Shown here in pieces: positions 15,712-23,224 of a DNA stretch of 29,700 nt (within the stretch, counting starts at the first letter, position 1; each line of letters begins with the position of its first letter). The DNA is from Caldifarciminota bacterium (GTDB lineage Bacteria; Hydrothermota; Tepidihabitantia; SM23-42): the NCBI GenBank assembly GCA_023128195.1, contig JAGMEL010000113.1, positions 1-29,700 of the forward strand, read 5' to 3'. The position numbers and the translations under genes were made by a program. The notes under the pieces are model-generated. The model did no database searches. It worked only from the letters and a program-made list of their open reading frames with translations, and had not been told where the DNA came from.

Positions 15712-16815
15712 TTATCGAAAATCGAAATTCTTGCTAATTTTCCTCATAAACTGTTTGTACGTACCCTTCCTAATATGTTCTCTGATCATTCCCATTAATT
15801 TTGTATAAAAATGTATATTATGGTAGCTGACCAATCTGCCTGCCAGGGCTTCTCCTGCGTTAAAGAGGTGGCGGAGATATGCACGGGAAAAATTGCGACA
15901 TGTATAGCAATTACATTTTTTATCGAGTGGAGCATTATCTGTAGAATATTTAGCGGCTTTGATAATTACCTTTCCCCCGGAGGTAAAAGCCATACCTGTT
16001 CTTCCATTGCGTGTTGGCAATACACAATCGAAGAGGTCAGCTCCGAGACTCACTGCTTCCAAGATATCTTCAGGATAACCACAACCCATAAGGTAATGTA
16101 TCTTTTTTTCAGGTAGCACCTGGTTCACTTCATAAACCATTTCATTGGTCAGCATCGATGGTTCACCGATCATTAGACCGCCGATTGCATAACCGGCAAA
16201 ATTTAATTCAACAAGACGCTCCGTGCACTCCCTGCGTAAATGTTTGAAAGTAGCGCCCTGTATTATGCCGAATAAATGAGGTTTTTTTTTAACGTCGAGG
16301 CTTCTTTTTGCCCAGTTTACAGTTCGCTCAACAGCAATCCTTGCATCAATGAATTGTGATGGATAAGAAGTGAAAAAATCGAGGACCATCGCAATATCAG
16401 AGCCCATTTCTTTTTGGATCCCTACTACTATCTCCGGGCTCAGGAAATGTTTTGAACCATCCAGATGCGAGGAAAATTCTACACCATGGTCATTGATTTT
16501 TATCAATTTACTGAGAGAATACACCTGAAAACCACCAGAATCTGTAAGTATTGCTCTATCCCAACCTATGAATTTATGCAAGCCACCCATATTAGCTATA
16601 AGCTCTGATGTTGGGCGTAACATTAAATGGTAGGTGTTGGCAACAATAATCTCAACGCCAGTTCTTTTCAGATCAGCAGGAGATAATGTTTTTACTGAAC
16701 CTTGTGTAGCGACCGGCATGAAATTGGGCGTCTTGACCTCATAATGAGATGTTTTCAGTATGCCACACCGTGCTTTTGTATCAGGGTCTTTGCTTAGAAT
16801 TTTGAATTTTATCAC
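15712..16815 (-). CDS. tgt: tRNA-guanine transglycosylase (queuosine pathway)
   Basis: 367 residues. It exchanges guanine 34 of GUN-anticodon tRNAs for a queuosine precursor. Conserved parts: 'LTDSGGFQVYSL' (Asp92, general acid/base), 'GIIQGATF' (Gln186), 'FDCVLPTRNGR' (Asp263, nucleophile), and the zinc site Cys301/Cys303/Cys306 ('CNCYTC') with His332. Odd: the normally strict DECTPYP motif of the substrate pocket reads DFFTSYP (146-152) and GGLAVGEP reads GGLMIGEP (212-219), so base specificity may differ from the preQ1-using norm. It overlaps the upstream oxidoreductase gene by 4 bases and has no promoter of its own that I can see. Confidence 0.93.
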   Translation of the reverse strand: MIKFKILSKDPDTKARCGILKTSHYEVKTPNFMPVATQGSVKTLSPADLKRTGVEIIVANTYHLMLRPTSELIANMGGLHKFIGWDRAILTDSGGFQVYSLSKLIKINDHGVEFSSHLDGSKHFLSPEIVVGIQKEMGSDIAMVLDFFTSYPSQFIDARIAVERTVNWAKRSLDVKKKPHLFGIIQGATFKHLRRECTERLVELNFAGYAIGGLMIGEPSMLTNEMVYEVNQVLPEKKIHYLMGCGYPEDILEAVSLGADLFDCVLPTRNGRTGMAFTSGGKVIIKAAKYSTDNAPLDKKCNCYTCRNFSRAYLRHLFNAGEALAGRLVSYHNIHFYTKLMGMIREHIRKGTYKQFMRKISKNFDFR

Positions 16816-17942
16816 TTCATTACTTCCCGGTGAGAAAAGTTGCGTTTTAATGAAAACGCATCGATGTTGTAGGGCGGCTTTCCTTCAGTAATATATTCGG
16901 CTGCAAGCCAGCCGATTTCCGGTGCAAGCATGAATCCGTGTCCACACATACCGCCAACAATCCAGAATCCCTGAATATCAGTTTTATCGAGAATAGGATT
17001 ACCATCGGGAGTCATTTCATAGCTGCCTGACCACTGCCGTATGATTTTCATAGATGACAACCTCGGTATTAAACGTGCGGTTCTTCTGCCCATCTCTTTT
17101 ACAAATTCAAATGAAGTGCCCAGGTTATGACCAGGTACATTGGGTTTTGGGGTATAACAGCCAATAATGCTTCCTTTACCAAAGTTTTGATTGAAATAGC
17201 AGCCATCATCGCGGTAATCAACGATCATCATATCAAAAAACCTTTCCATTGGTTCAGTAATCAATGCTTCGTGGCGTTCAGGGGAGACCGGAACGTCTAA
17301 TCCAACTAATTTGGATACTTCTTTTACAAAAGATCCTGCAGCATTAATTATAATCGCTGCATAATAGGTTTCATTATTTTGCGTCTTTACAGATGTTACC
17401 CTGCCATTTTGAATTTCTATTCCAGTGATCTCTTTATTGGTGAAAACCGCGCCATTTTTTCTTATTCTTTTTGCGTAACCGTCAACAATAAGAAATGGAT
17501 TTGCCTGGGCATCACCAGGACAATGGGCACCACCAAGAAGGCCTTCGGGGTTTATGCCCGGTACAATTTTCTTAATTTCATCTATGCCTATATAATTAAC
17601 ATCAAGCCCCATCTTTTTCTGCAATTCAATGAGTTTTAAGTAGGTATTCTTTTTCTCCTCGCTGTGGGCGAGGAATAGATAGCCGCCTTGATGAAATTCA
17701 ACATCCTGTTCAAACTCTTTATCCATAATTTTAAATTTCTTCATCGATTCCATTGCTACCTTAATACTGAGTTCTGTAGAAAATTGTTGTCGGATGCCAC
17801 CAATACATCGACCTGTTGATCCCGCAGTTAAATAGTCTTTTTCAAGAAGAAAAACCTTTAGCCCTTTCTTTACTAAGTAAAAGCCAGTGGCACAACCAAT
17901 AATGCCACCACCGATTATGATTACGTCAGAAGTATTTTCCAT
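16812..17942 (-). CDS. FAD-dependent amine/amino-acid oxidoreductase (DAO family, sarcosine oxidase beta / proline dehydrogenase beta type)
   Basis: 376 residues. N-terminal FAD-binding Rossmann loop 'VIIIGGGIIGCATGFYL' with the acidic partner 'VFLLEKD', then 'AGSTGRCIGGIRQQFSTE', the form seen in the beta subunits of heteromeric sarcosine oxidase and archaeal proline dehydrogenase. Near the C-terminus is the second FAD contact, 'GFWIVGGMCGHGFMLAPEIG'. Substrate cannot be read from sequence: sarcosine, glycine, proline or another secondary amine are candidates. No partner alpha subunit is present, so it may be monomeric. No signal peptide. It overlaps tgt by 4 bases and lies 307 bases downstream of kbl; glycine from Kbl is a conceivable substrate, which is inference only. 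Confidence 0.85.
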   Translation of the reverse strand: MENTSDVIIIGGGIIGCATGFYLVKKGLKVFLLEKDYLTAGSTGRCIGGIRQQFSTELSIKVAMESMKKFKIMDKEFEQDVEFHQGGYLFLAHSEEKKNTYLKLIELQKKMGLDVNYIGIDEIKKIVPGINPEGLLGGAHCPGDAQANPFLIVDGYAKRIRKNGAVFTNKEITGIEIQNGRVTSVKTQNNETYYAAIIINAAGSFVKEVSKLVGLDVPVSPERHEALITEPMERFFDMMIVDYRDDGCYFNQNFGKGSIIGCYTPKPNVPGHNLGTSFEFVKEMGRRTARLIPRLSSMKIIRQWSGSYEMTPDGNPILDKTDIQGFWIVGGMCGHGFMLAPEIGWLAAEYITEGKPPYNIDAFSLKRNFSHREVMK

Positions 17943-17964
17943 AGTGATTAAATCCTAAATTCTA

Positions 17965-17983
17965 TCCTGAATCAAGTTCAGGA
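17965..17983. other. Perfect 7-bp hairpin TCCTGAA/TTCAGGA
   Basis: TCCTGAA (17965-17971), loop TCAAG, TTCAGGA (17977-17983). It lies in the 307-base gap between the oxidoreductase and kbl. It lacks a U-run on either strand and resembles short palindromes dispersed in many bacterial genomes. The rest of the gap, apart from repeat copy B at 18101-18248, shows nothing I recognise. Confidence 0.45.
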
Positions 17984-18100
17984 CTAAACTCTTTACCCTG
18001 TGAAATACAGCTATCCTTGAAGGTTCTTATCTTCTCTAAGTTTGATTGTTTCCCTTTTTCTTTTCTCATAATTAGATTACTCCTATTTCACGGGGTGAAC

Positions 18101-18248
18101 AAATCCAAAATTCTAAATCCAAATGATCAAAGCGTCCCTTTTTTATCTTTTTCTTCTTTGAGGGAGAAAAGAGAACAGTGGAATGTTTTGAATTTTGAAA
18201 TTTGGGATTCGAATTTGTTTAGGATTTCGGATTTTGAGATTAGCATTT
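18101..18248. repeat. AT-rich imperfect palindromic intergenic repeat, copy B
   Basis: Left arm AAATCCAAAATTCTAAATCC plus AAATGATCAAA (18101-18131); right arm from 18181 with TTTTGAATTTTGAAATTTGG, GATTCGAATTTGTTTAGG and ATTTCGGATTTTGAGATTAG. The arms are opposite-strand versions of the same AAATTCNAAATCC phrases as copy A. The insert between the arms is a short pyrimidine/purine-rich stretch. The element ends right at the kbl stop codon. Confidence 0.65.
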
Positions 18249-18249
18249 A

Positions 18250-19497
18250 TCAATATCCGTATATCTCTATTATTTCTTTTTTCTTTTTCCCCAGTATCTT
18301 GTATTTGTCACCGATTTTGGTGAATGCAGCAATAGCTTTATCAAGATGTTCTTTTTCGTGACCGGCTGAAATCTGTACCCGTATGCGTGCCTGTCCTTTT
18401 GCTACAACGGGGAATGAAAACCCGATAACATATATACCTTCATCGTACAGATCGCGTGCCATATCTTGCGCAAGTTTCGCATTGTATAACATTATCGGTA
18501 CAATCGGGTGGATGCCTTCTCTTATGTCGAATCCTGCAGCAGTCATTTTCTCTCTGAAGTATTTTGTGTTTTCCTCAAGTTTATCGCGGCGGTCAGTCGT
18601 TTTCGATATTATCTCGATTACTTTGTTTGCGGCAGCAATTATTACCGGTGGTACAGTATTAGAAAAGAGATAAGGTCGGGCGCGCTGACGACAGAGCTCA
18701 ACGATTTCTTTTCTACCACTTACGCATCCGCCCGACGCACCGCCGAGTGCCTTGCCCATTGTTGTCGTAATTACATCGATTTTTCCTACAACCCCACAGT
18801 ACTCGTGCGTACCGCGTCCAGTTTTACCCATGAATCCTGTAGAATGGGAATCATCAACCATGACTATTGCATCATATTTTTCTGCCAGCTCCACAATTTT
18901 ATCGAGTTTTGCTATGTCGCCATCCATTGAAAAAACACCGTCTGTGATGATCATGCGGAAACGGAGGTCTTGCGTCTCTTTCAATTTTTCTTCAAGATGC
19001 TCCATATTTGAATGCTTATAATTGTAGAGCTGAGCTTTACACAATCTCATACCATCAACAATCGATGCATGAACAAGGCGATCTGCAATCATTGCATCCT
19101 CTTTACCCAATACTACATCAAATACACCAGCATTGGCATCCATGCATGAAGCGAAAAGAGCTGTATCTTCAGTGCCAAGAAACTCGCTGAGCTTTTTCTC
19201 AAGTTCATCATGGATATCCTGGGTACCGCAAATAAAGCGGACTGAAGACATACCATACCCTCTGCTGTCGAGTCCTTCATGGGCAGCTTTTACAACTTCT
19301 GGATGGCTGGATAGACCTAAGTAATTATTCGCACAGAAGTTCAAAACCTCTTTTGGAGGAGAACCAACCGGGTATTCAACCGAGATATTTGCCGCCTGGG
19401 GTGATTCAATAAACCGTTCTTCTTTAAACGTTCCTGCTGTGTGCATATCTTTCAATTCGCCATTAAAAAACTCTTTTGCCTTATTACTATAAGCCAT
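18250..19497 (-). CDS. kbl: Glycine C-acetyltransferase (2-amino-3-ketobutyrate CoA ligase)
   Basis: 415 residues. This PLP enzyme of the alpha-oxoamine synthase family cleaves 2-amino-3-ketobutyrate with CoA to glycine and acetyl-CoA. Very KBL-like stretches: 'GTFKEERFIESPQAANI', 'NFCANNYLGL', 'SSVRFICGTQDIHDELE', 'TDGVFSMDGDIA', 'VDDSHSTGF' (Asp215, His218) and the PLP lysine K249 in 'TTTMGKALGGASGG'. C-terminal 'GFSFPVVAKGQARIRVQIS' also matches. There is an extra basic tail of about 15 residues. It starts 9 bases after the carrier-protein gene with GAGGAGG as ribosome binding site. Related serine palmitoyltransferases also sit next to carrier proteins, but the sequence looks like orthodox KBL and tdh is in the same cluster. 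Confidence 0.93.
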   Translation of the reverse strand: MAYSNKAKEFFNGELKDMHTAGTFKEERFIESPQAANISVEYPVGSPPKEVLNFCANNYLGLSSHPEVVKAAHEGLDSRGYGMSSVRFICGTQDIHDELEKKLSEFLGTEDTALFASCMDANAGVFDVVLGKEDAMIADRLVHASIVDGMRLCKAQLYNYKHSNMEHLEEKLKETQDLRFRMIITDGVFSMDGDIAKLDKIVELAEKYDAIVMVDDSHSTGFMGKTGRGTHEYCGVVGKIDVITTTMGKALGGASGGCVSGRKEIVELCRQRARPYLFSNTVPPVIIAAANKVIEIISKTTDRRDKLEENTKYFREKMTAAGFDIREGIHPIVPIMLYNAKLAQDMARDLYDEGIYVIGFSFPVVAKGQARIRVQISAGHEKEHLDKAIAAFTKIGDKYKILGKKKKEIIEIYGY

Positions 19498-19506
19498 TAT
19501 ACCTCC

Positions 19507-19761
19507 TCAGCTGACATTAAATTCTTTTAGTAGATTTATCATATTATTGACTGAATCAAATGCCTCAGTTGTTGCTTTTTCATCCGGGATCTTTATTTCA
19601 AATTTCTTTTCAAGGAACATTTTTAAAGAAACCATTGAGAATGAATCAACAATTCCACTTGATATGAGCGGTGTATTCTCATCGACTTCTTGCTCATCTT
19701 CTTCTTCCAGATACTCTTTCTTCACGTACTCTATAATTAATTTTTTTAAATCTTCACACAT
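19507..19761 (-). CDS. Stand-alone acyl carrier protein
   Basis: 84 residues, acidic, helical. The phosphopantetheine attachment site is Ser40 in 'GIVDSFSMVSLKMFLEKKF' (fatty-acid AcpP normally has DSLDxVEL). The variant motif and the sequence 'IPDEKATTEAFDSVNNMINL' are those of specialised carrier proteins used outside bulk fatty-acid synthesis, though the acyl group cannot be told. A run EYLEEEDEQEVDEN precedes the core. GAGGAGG lies 6 bases upstream of the ATG. It is followed by kbl after 9 bases; its likely activating enzyme, acpS, is about 1.8 kb upstream in the same orientation. Confidence 0.88.
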   Translation of the reverse strand: MCEDLKKLIIEYVKKEYLEEEDEQEVDENTPLISSGIVDSFSMVSLKMFLEKKFEIKIPDEKATTEAFDSVNNMINLLKEFNVS

Positions 19762-19782
19762 TAATCCTCCTCGGATAAATCA

Positions 19783-19814
19783 AATACCTAAATGCCTAAA
19801 CACCTAAATACCTA
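19783..19814. repeat. 8-bp tandem repeat (AATACCTA type), four units
   Basis: Units AATACCTA, AATGCCTA, AACACCTA, AATACCTA follow without gaps. On the minus strand (TAGGTATT units) the array runs from the predicted transcription start of the carrier-protein gene to within about 20 bases of its start codon, so it makes up most of the 5' leader. Confidence 0.75.
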
Positions 19815-19816
19815 AA

Positions 19817-19845
19817 ATTATAATGGTAAATTCTAACATCTTCAA
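19817..19845 (-). promoter_or_regulatory. Promoter of the carrier protein-kbl pair
   Basis: Minus strand TTGAAG (19845-19840), 17-base spacer, TATAAT (19822-19817). It lies between the end of the acetyl-CoA synthetase gene and the carrier-protein gene, so ACP and kbl can be expressed separately from tdh-acpS-acs. The octamer array begins directly after the -10 box. Confidence 0.6.
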
Positions 19846-19873
19846 GCATTTTTGCATTATAGTAACTTTTGTT

Positions 19874-21574
19874 TTAATCATCTTCTAAGGTAGAGGTATC
19901 ACCTATTTCTTCGCCCCATTCCTTGGCATGGAGCAGTCGGCGCATGATTTTGCCGCTTCTTGTTTTGGGGAGAGATTTAACAAATTCTATTTCCTGCGGC
20001 ATGGCTAATGGTGATAACTTTTTTCGGATAAAATTCATGATACTCAGTTCTAAATCTGCACTCGGTTCATAACCCGGTTTAAGGGCGATAAAAGCCTTTA
20101 CCACTTCCATATTTACCGGGTCGGGTTTACCAATTGCTGCAGATTCAGCAACTGCTTCGTGCTCTAAAAGTGCAGACTCGATCTCAAACGGTCCGACAAG
20201 ATGTCCTCCAGTATTGATAACATCGTCATCCCTGCCCACAAACCAGAAATAACCGTCATTATCAATACTTGAGCGGTCACCGCATATATACCAGCCGTTC
20301 TTGAATTTACCATCGTATAGTTCTTTGTTTGCCCAATAGGTCCTGAACATTGCTGGCCACCCGGGCTTTAATGCAATGAGACCGACTGTACCGGGTTTTG
20401 TAATGGGTTCAAAATTCTTAGGGTCAACAATTGTGGCTTTGATTCCTGGAAAGGCTTTGCCCATTGAGCCGGGTTTGACCTTCATTTCAGGGTAATTAGT
20501 TATTACTATTGAACCGGTTTCTGTCTGCCAGTACGAATCATAAAATGGTTTTCCAAATGCCTGTTCTGACCAGAGCACTGCCTCGGCATTGAGTGGTTCG
20601 CCAACACTGATAAGGTGGCGCAAACATGAAAGGTTATGTTTTTTTACTACATCAGTGCCATCTTTCATTAAGAGACGGATCGCCGTAGGTGCTGTGTACC
20701 AGACAGTGACCTTATGTTTTTCAATAAACTGATACCAGTTTTCTGAGCTGAAGCCTGAATCGAGGACTACCTGTGTAACACCATTTGCCCAGGGACCGAT
20801 AATACCATAAGATGTCCCGGTTACCCAGCCAGGGTCAGCTGTGCACCAGTAGATATCATCAGGCATAATATCAAGAACCCACTTTGCTGTTATATACTGA
20901 GAAATGATTGACGCGTGGACATGCATGGCACCTTTAGGTTTTCCTGTTGTCCCTGATGTATAATGGAGAACAGATGGCGTTTCTTTTCCGGCTTTAAAAA
21001 CATCAAAGTGTTCAACCCTTGGCGCGTTTTCCATTGAAATAGCTATTTCATCATCTTTTAGCGATTTATCATCAGCATCCACAACAATAACTTTTGTAAG
21101 CTCGGGAAGTTTTTCCCGAATTCTTCTTATTTTTCTGACATGTTTTTTTGTTGTAAGGATTGCCTTTGTCTTGGCATCATCTAAACGGGTGAAAAGCGCT
21201 TCGTCGCCAAATGCTGAAAATAGAGGCTGGGCAATGCTTCCCATTTTTAAAATTCCTAAAAATGATATATAGAGTTCAGGTATGCGGTCCATAAATATGC
21301 AGACGCGGTCTCCGTCTTGTAACCCGTTATCCTTGAGAAATTTTGCAAACACATTAGAATAAATCCTTATATCATCATATGTGAATGTTTTTGTCTCGCC
21401 TTTAAAACCTTGCCAGATCAAGGCGATTTTTTTACCAAACCCTTTATCACATATCCGGTCACTACAATAATACCCGATATTATACATACCGTTTTTGCCG
21501 TATTCAAGTTCTTCTGCAGAAATTTCCCAGTCAAATGTCTTATACTTTTCCTCGTATGAACCAATATTACTCAT
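19874..21574 (-). CDS. acsA: AMP-forming acetyl-CoA synthetase (acetate-CoA ligase)
   Basis: 566 residues. It activates acetate (or a similar short acid) through acyl-AMP to acyl-CoA. Motifs of the ANL superfamily: P-loop 'HYTSGTTGKPKGAMH' (204-218), 'DSYWQTETGS' (346-355), 'ICGDRSSIDNDGYFWFVGR' with the hinge region, 'GGHLVGPFEIE' and the catalytic Lys541 in 'LPKTRSGKIMRR'. Trp349, the residue before QTETG, narrows the acyl pocket to acetate/propionate size in this family and is kept. The N-terminus is compact like Gram-positive AcsA. AAGGAGG precedes the ATG by 4 bases. It follows acpS by 15 bases. Given the adjacent carrier protein, loading of a carrier instead of CoA is conceivable but not shown by the sequence. 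Confidence 0.9.
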   Translation of the reverse strand: MSNIGSYEEKYKTFDWEISAEELEYGKNGMYNIGYYCSDRICDKGFGKKIALIWQGFKGETKTFTYDDIRIYSNVFAKFLKDNGLQDGDRVCIFMDRIPELYISFLGILKMGSIAQPLFSAFGDEALFTRLDDAKTKAILTTKKHVRKIRRIREKLPELTKVIVVDADDKSLKDDEIAISMENAPRVEHFDVFKAGKETPSVLHYTSGTTGKPKGAMHVHASIISQYITAKWVLDIMPDDIYWCTADPGWVTGTSYGIIGPWANGVTQVVLDSGFSSENWYQFIEKHKVTVWYTAPTAIRLLMKDGTDVVKKHNLSCLRHLISVGEPLNAEAVLWSEQAFGKPFYDSYWQTETGSIVITNYPEMKVKPGSMGKAFPGIKATIVDPKNFEPITKPGTVGLIALKPGWPAMFRTYWANKELYDGKFKNGWYICGDRSSIDNDGYFWFVGRDDDVINTGGHLVGPFEIESALLEHEAVAESAAIGKPDPVNMEVVKAFIALKPGYEPSADLELSIMNFIRKKLSPLAMPQEIEFVKSLPKTRSGKIMRRLLHAKEWGEEIGDTSTLEDD

Positions 21575-21589
21575 ACTACCTCCTTGTCA

Positions 21590-21943
21590 TTATTCTTGCA
21601 CCAGGACAAAGCTCAATGCATAGCGCTTTGAGCAGGATTGTGAAATGTAGATCTTTGTATCAGCTTTTAAAAATTCTCTAATATAACCTGACAAAATTAT
21701 ATTGAAATCTTTATTTATGTTTATATTATGCCAGTATGAACCAAGGTTTAGACCAATCTTAAAGGCTTTGAAAATTGCTTCTTTTATTGTAAACAAGGTT
21801 GCCCAATGATGATTTTCTCTGGTTTTATTCTCTGCATCGGAGATTTCTTTATCAGTTAAGAACTGTTTGAGGAATTTTTTTTTATGCTTCACTTTCTTAA
21901 ATCTTTCTGTATCAGCAATGTCAACACCAATACCTCTAATCAT
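21590..21943 (-). CDS. acpS: Holo-[acyl-carrier-protein] synthase (4'-phosphopantetheinyl transferase)
   Basis: 117 residues, normal AcpS size. It moves phosphopantetheine from CoA to the conserved serine of carrier proteins. Two magnesium/CoA-binding motifs are visible: 'IRGIGVDIADTERFKK' (Asp8) and 'FTIKEAIFKAFKIGL' (WxxKEAxxKA type). The last third diverges from the usual GxGxxxxDIEI block, so it may be a dedicated rather than housekeeping enzyme. There is no clear Shine-Dalgarno sequence; its ATG overlaps the stop of a 31-codon ORF that itself begins 3 bases after tdh, suggesting continuous translation from tdh through to acs. Confidence 0.88.
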   Translation of the reverse strand: MIRGIGVDIADTERFKKVKHKKKFLKQFLTDKEISDAENKTRENHHWATLFTIKEAIFKAFKIGLNLGSYWHNININKDFNIILSGYIREFLKADTKIYISQSCSKRYALSFVLVQE

Positions 21944-22035
21944 ATATTATTTTTTGACCGCACGGAGTGCCATCCCCGTTCATATGAATGAACCATAACC
22001 AATGCAAGGCAATCAATACCGCTCCATAGGGCCAT
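21940..22035 (-). other. Candidate 31-codon ORF linking tdh and acpS
   Basis: An ATG three bases after the tdh stop opens a frame of 31 codons whose TGA overlaps the acpS ATG (ATGA). The peptide begins MALWSGIDCLALVMVHSYE. It has no ribosome binding site and no similarity I recognise; it could serve only to carry ribosomes to acpS, or be chance. The overlap geometry is the sole argument for it. Confidence 0.2.
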
Positions 22036-22038
22036 GTT

Positions 22039-23091
22039 TCAGTTCTTTGTGTGCGGATAAAGCAAAATCTTGCCGCAATTTCCTGACTGCATTAATTCCA
22101 TACCCTTTTCAAATTCTTCAAGACGAAAACGGTGTGTAATGATCGGTTCCAGGTCAAGCCGCCCCGAGCTTAAAAACCTTGAAGTCTTGTGCCATGTAGA
22201 AAACATCAGCCGGCCATTTATCCCCTGGACTGTAATATATTTAAATATTATATCCTTACCCAGGTCAATTTCCATGGGTTTGTCAGGTATGCCCAGTATT
22301 GAGAACCTGCCTCCGGGTCGCAAAGACTCAAATGCCTGTTTTATTGCAATCGGGTTTCCTGACATTTCCAGGACAACATCTATGCCCAATCCATCAGTCT
22401 CTTTTAAAACTTTTTCAACAACATTTTCTTTTTTTGGATTTATAACCAGATCAGCACCGACTTTTTTTGCGAGCTGTAGTCTATAATCATTAACTTCTGT
22501 TGCAATTATTTTTGTAGCACCGCAAATACGTGATACAGCAACACTCATTACGCCAATTGGCCCGCATCCAGTAACGAGAACAGTATTTCCAGTAATCTCA
22601 CCTGCCAAGACTGTGTGGACAGCATTACCAAGGGGTTCCATTACTGAGGCAAAGTCTTTGGGGATTTTTTCATCTAAGATCCAGGCATTGGCATCTGGAA
22701 CAACAGCATATTCAGCAAACACGCCATCCACATCCACACCAAATATTTTACCGTTTATACAAATGTGCCTGTTTCCAGTTTGACAGAGAAAACAGTGTCC
22801 GCATGCGATATGTGTTTCTGCGGAGATTATATCGCCCTTTTTTACGTGTTTAACATCTTTACCGAGTTCTAAAACCTCTCCGCACAGTTCGTGTCCCATA
22901 ACCTGGGGAAGATTTTTTATGCGTGCCTGTGCCCATTCGTTCCATTCATAAATATGGAGATCTGTACCGCATATCGATGTTGCTAAAACTTTAACCAGGA
23001 CCTGATCTGGTTCTGGTACAGGTATTTCCATATCAACAAGTTCTGCTCCTTGTCCTGGTTTTGCTTTAACAACTGCCTTCATCTTTGCCAT
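22039..23091 (-). CDS. tdh: L-threonine 3-dehydrogenase (zinc, NAD-dependent)
   Basis: 350 residues, medium-chain dehydrogenase. It oxidises threonine to 2-amino-3-ketobutyrate, the substrate of Kbl. Catalytic zinc ligands Cys41 ('TSICGTDLHIYEWNEWA') and His67-Glu68 ('VMGHELCGEVLELG') are present. So are structural zinc cysteines at 97, 100, 103 and 111 ('CGHCFLCQTGNRHIC') and the NAD loop 'VTGCGPIGVMSVAV'. 'HIYEWNEWAQ' and 'GKIFGVDVDGVFAEY' are particularly Tdh-like. It is first in the tdh-acpS-acs unit and has its own promoter. ATG 23091 is used; ATG 23082 is a three-residue-shorter alternative. Confidence 0.95.
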   Translation of the reverse strand: MAKMKAVVKAKPGQGAELVDMEIPVPEPDQVLVKVLATSICGTDLHIYEWNEWAQARIKNLPQVMGHELCGEVLELGKDVKHVKKGDIISAETHIACGHCFLCQTGNRHICINGKIFGVDVDGVFAEYAVVPDANAWILDEKIPKDFASVMEPLGNAVHTVLAGEITGNTVLVTGCGPIGVMSVAVSRICGATKIIATEVNDYRLQLAKKVGADLVINPKKENVVEKVLKETDGLGIDVVLEMSGNPIAIKQAFESLRPGGRFSILGIPDKPMEIDLGKDIIFKYITVQGINGRLMFSTWHKTSRFLSSGRLDLEPIITHRFRLEEFEKGMELMQSGNCGKILLYPHTKN

Positions 23092-23106
23092 AATATTTCC
23101 AGAGTT

Positions 23107-23134
23107 ATTATAGCCAGAAAATGGCTAAAGTCAA
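23107..23134 (-). promoter_or_regulatory. Promoter of tdh
   Basis: Minus strand TTGACT (23134-23129), 16-base spacer, TATAAT (23112-23107). The -10 box lies 15 bases from the ATG, so the leader would be about 9 bases. The spacer between the two boxes is itself a palindrome (separate entry). Confidence 0.68.
23111..23127. promoter_or_regulatory. Candidate operator palindrome inside the tdh promoter
   Basis: TAGCCA, GAAAA, TGGCTA: a perfect 6-bp inverted repeat with a 5-base centre. It fills the spacer between the -35 and -10 boxes and touches the -10, the position where a repressor would block polymerase. No regulator gene is adjacent. Confidence 0.5.
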
Positions 23135-23190
23135 GAATTCACGATTAGTTAAAATAATAGGTAGATCTAAAGCAATTTCTGAGCATACTA

Positions 23191-23218
23191 TTGACATTAT
23201 GGTATAAGTGATTAAAAT
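23191..23218 (+). promoter_or_regulatory. Promoter upstream of the short ORF and O-methyltransferase
   Basis: TTGACA (23191-23196), 16-base spacer, TAAAAT (23213-23218). The predicted start falls at about 23225, which is the A of the ATG of the 39-codon ORF, so that ORF would be leaderless. Confidence 0.5.
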
Positions 23219-23224
23219 TTTCAA

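Noticed and set aside
17943..18249. A hidden gene in the longest gap
   Set aside because: Only short frames made of repeat phrases; the gap is explained by a hairpin and repeat copy B.
18250..19497. Serine palmitoyltransferase instead of Kbl
   Set aside because: Neighbouring carrier protein made this tempting, but the sequence follows orthodox KBL throughout and tdh is in the cluster.
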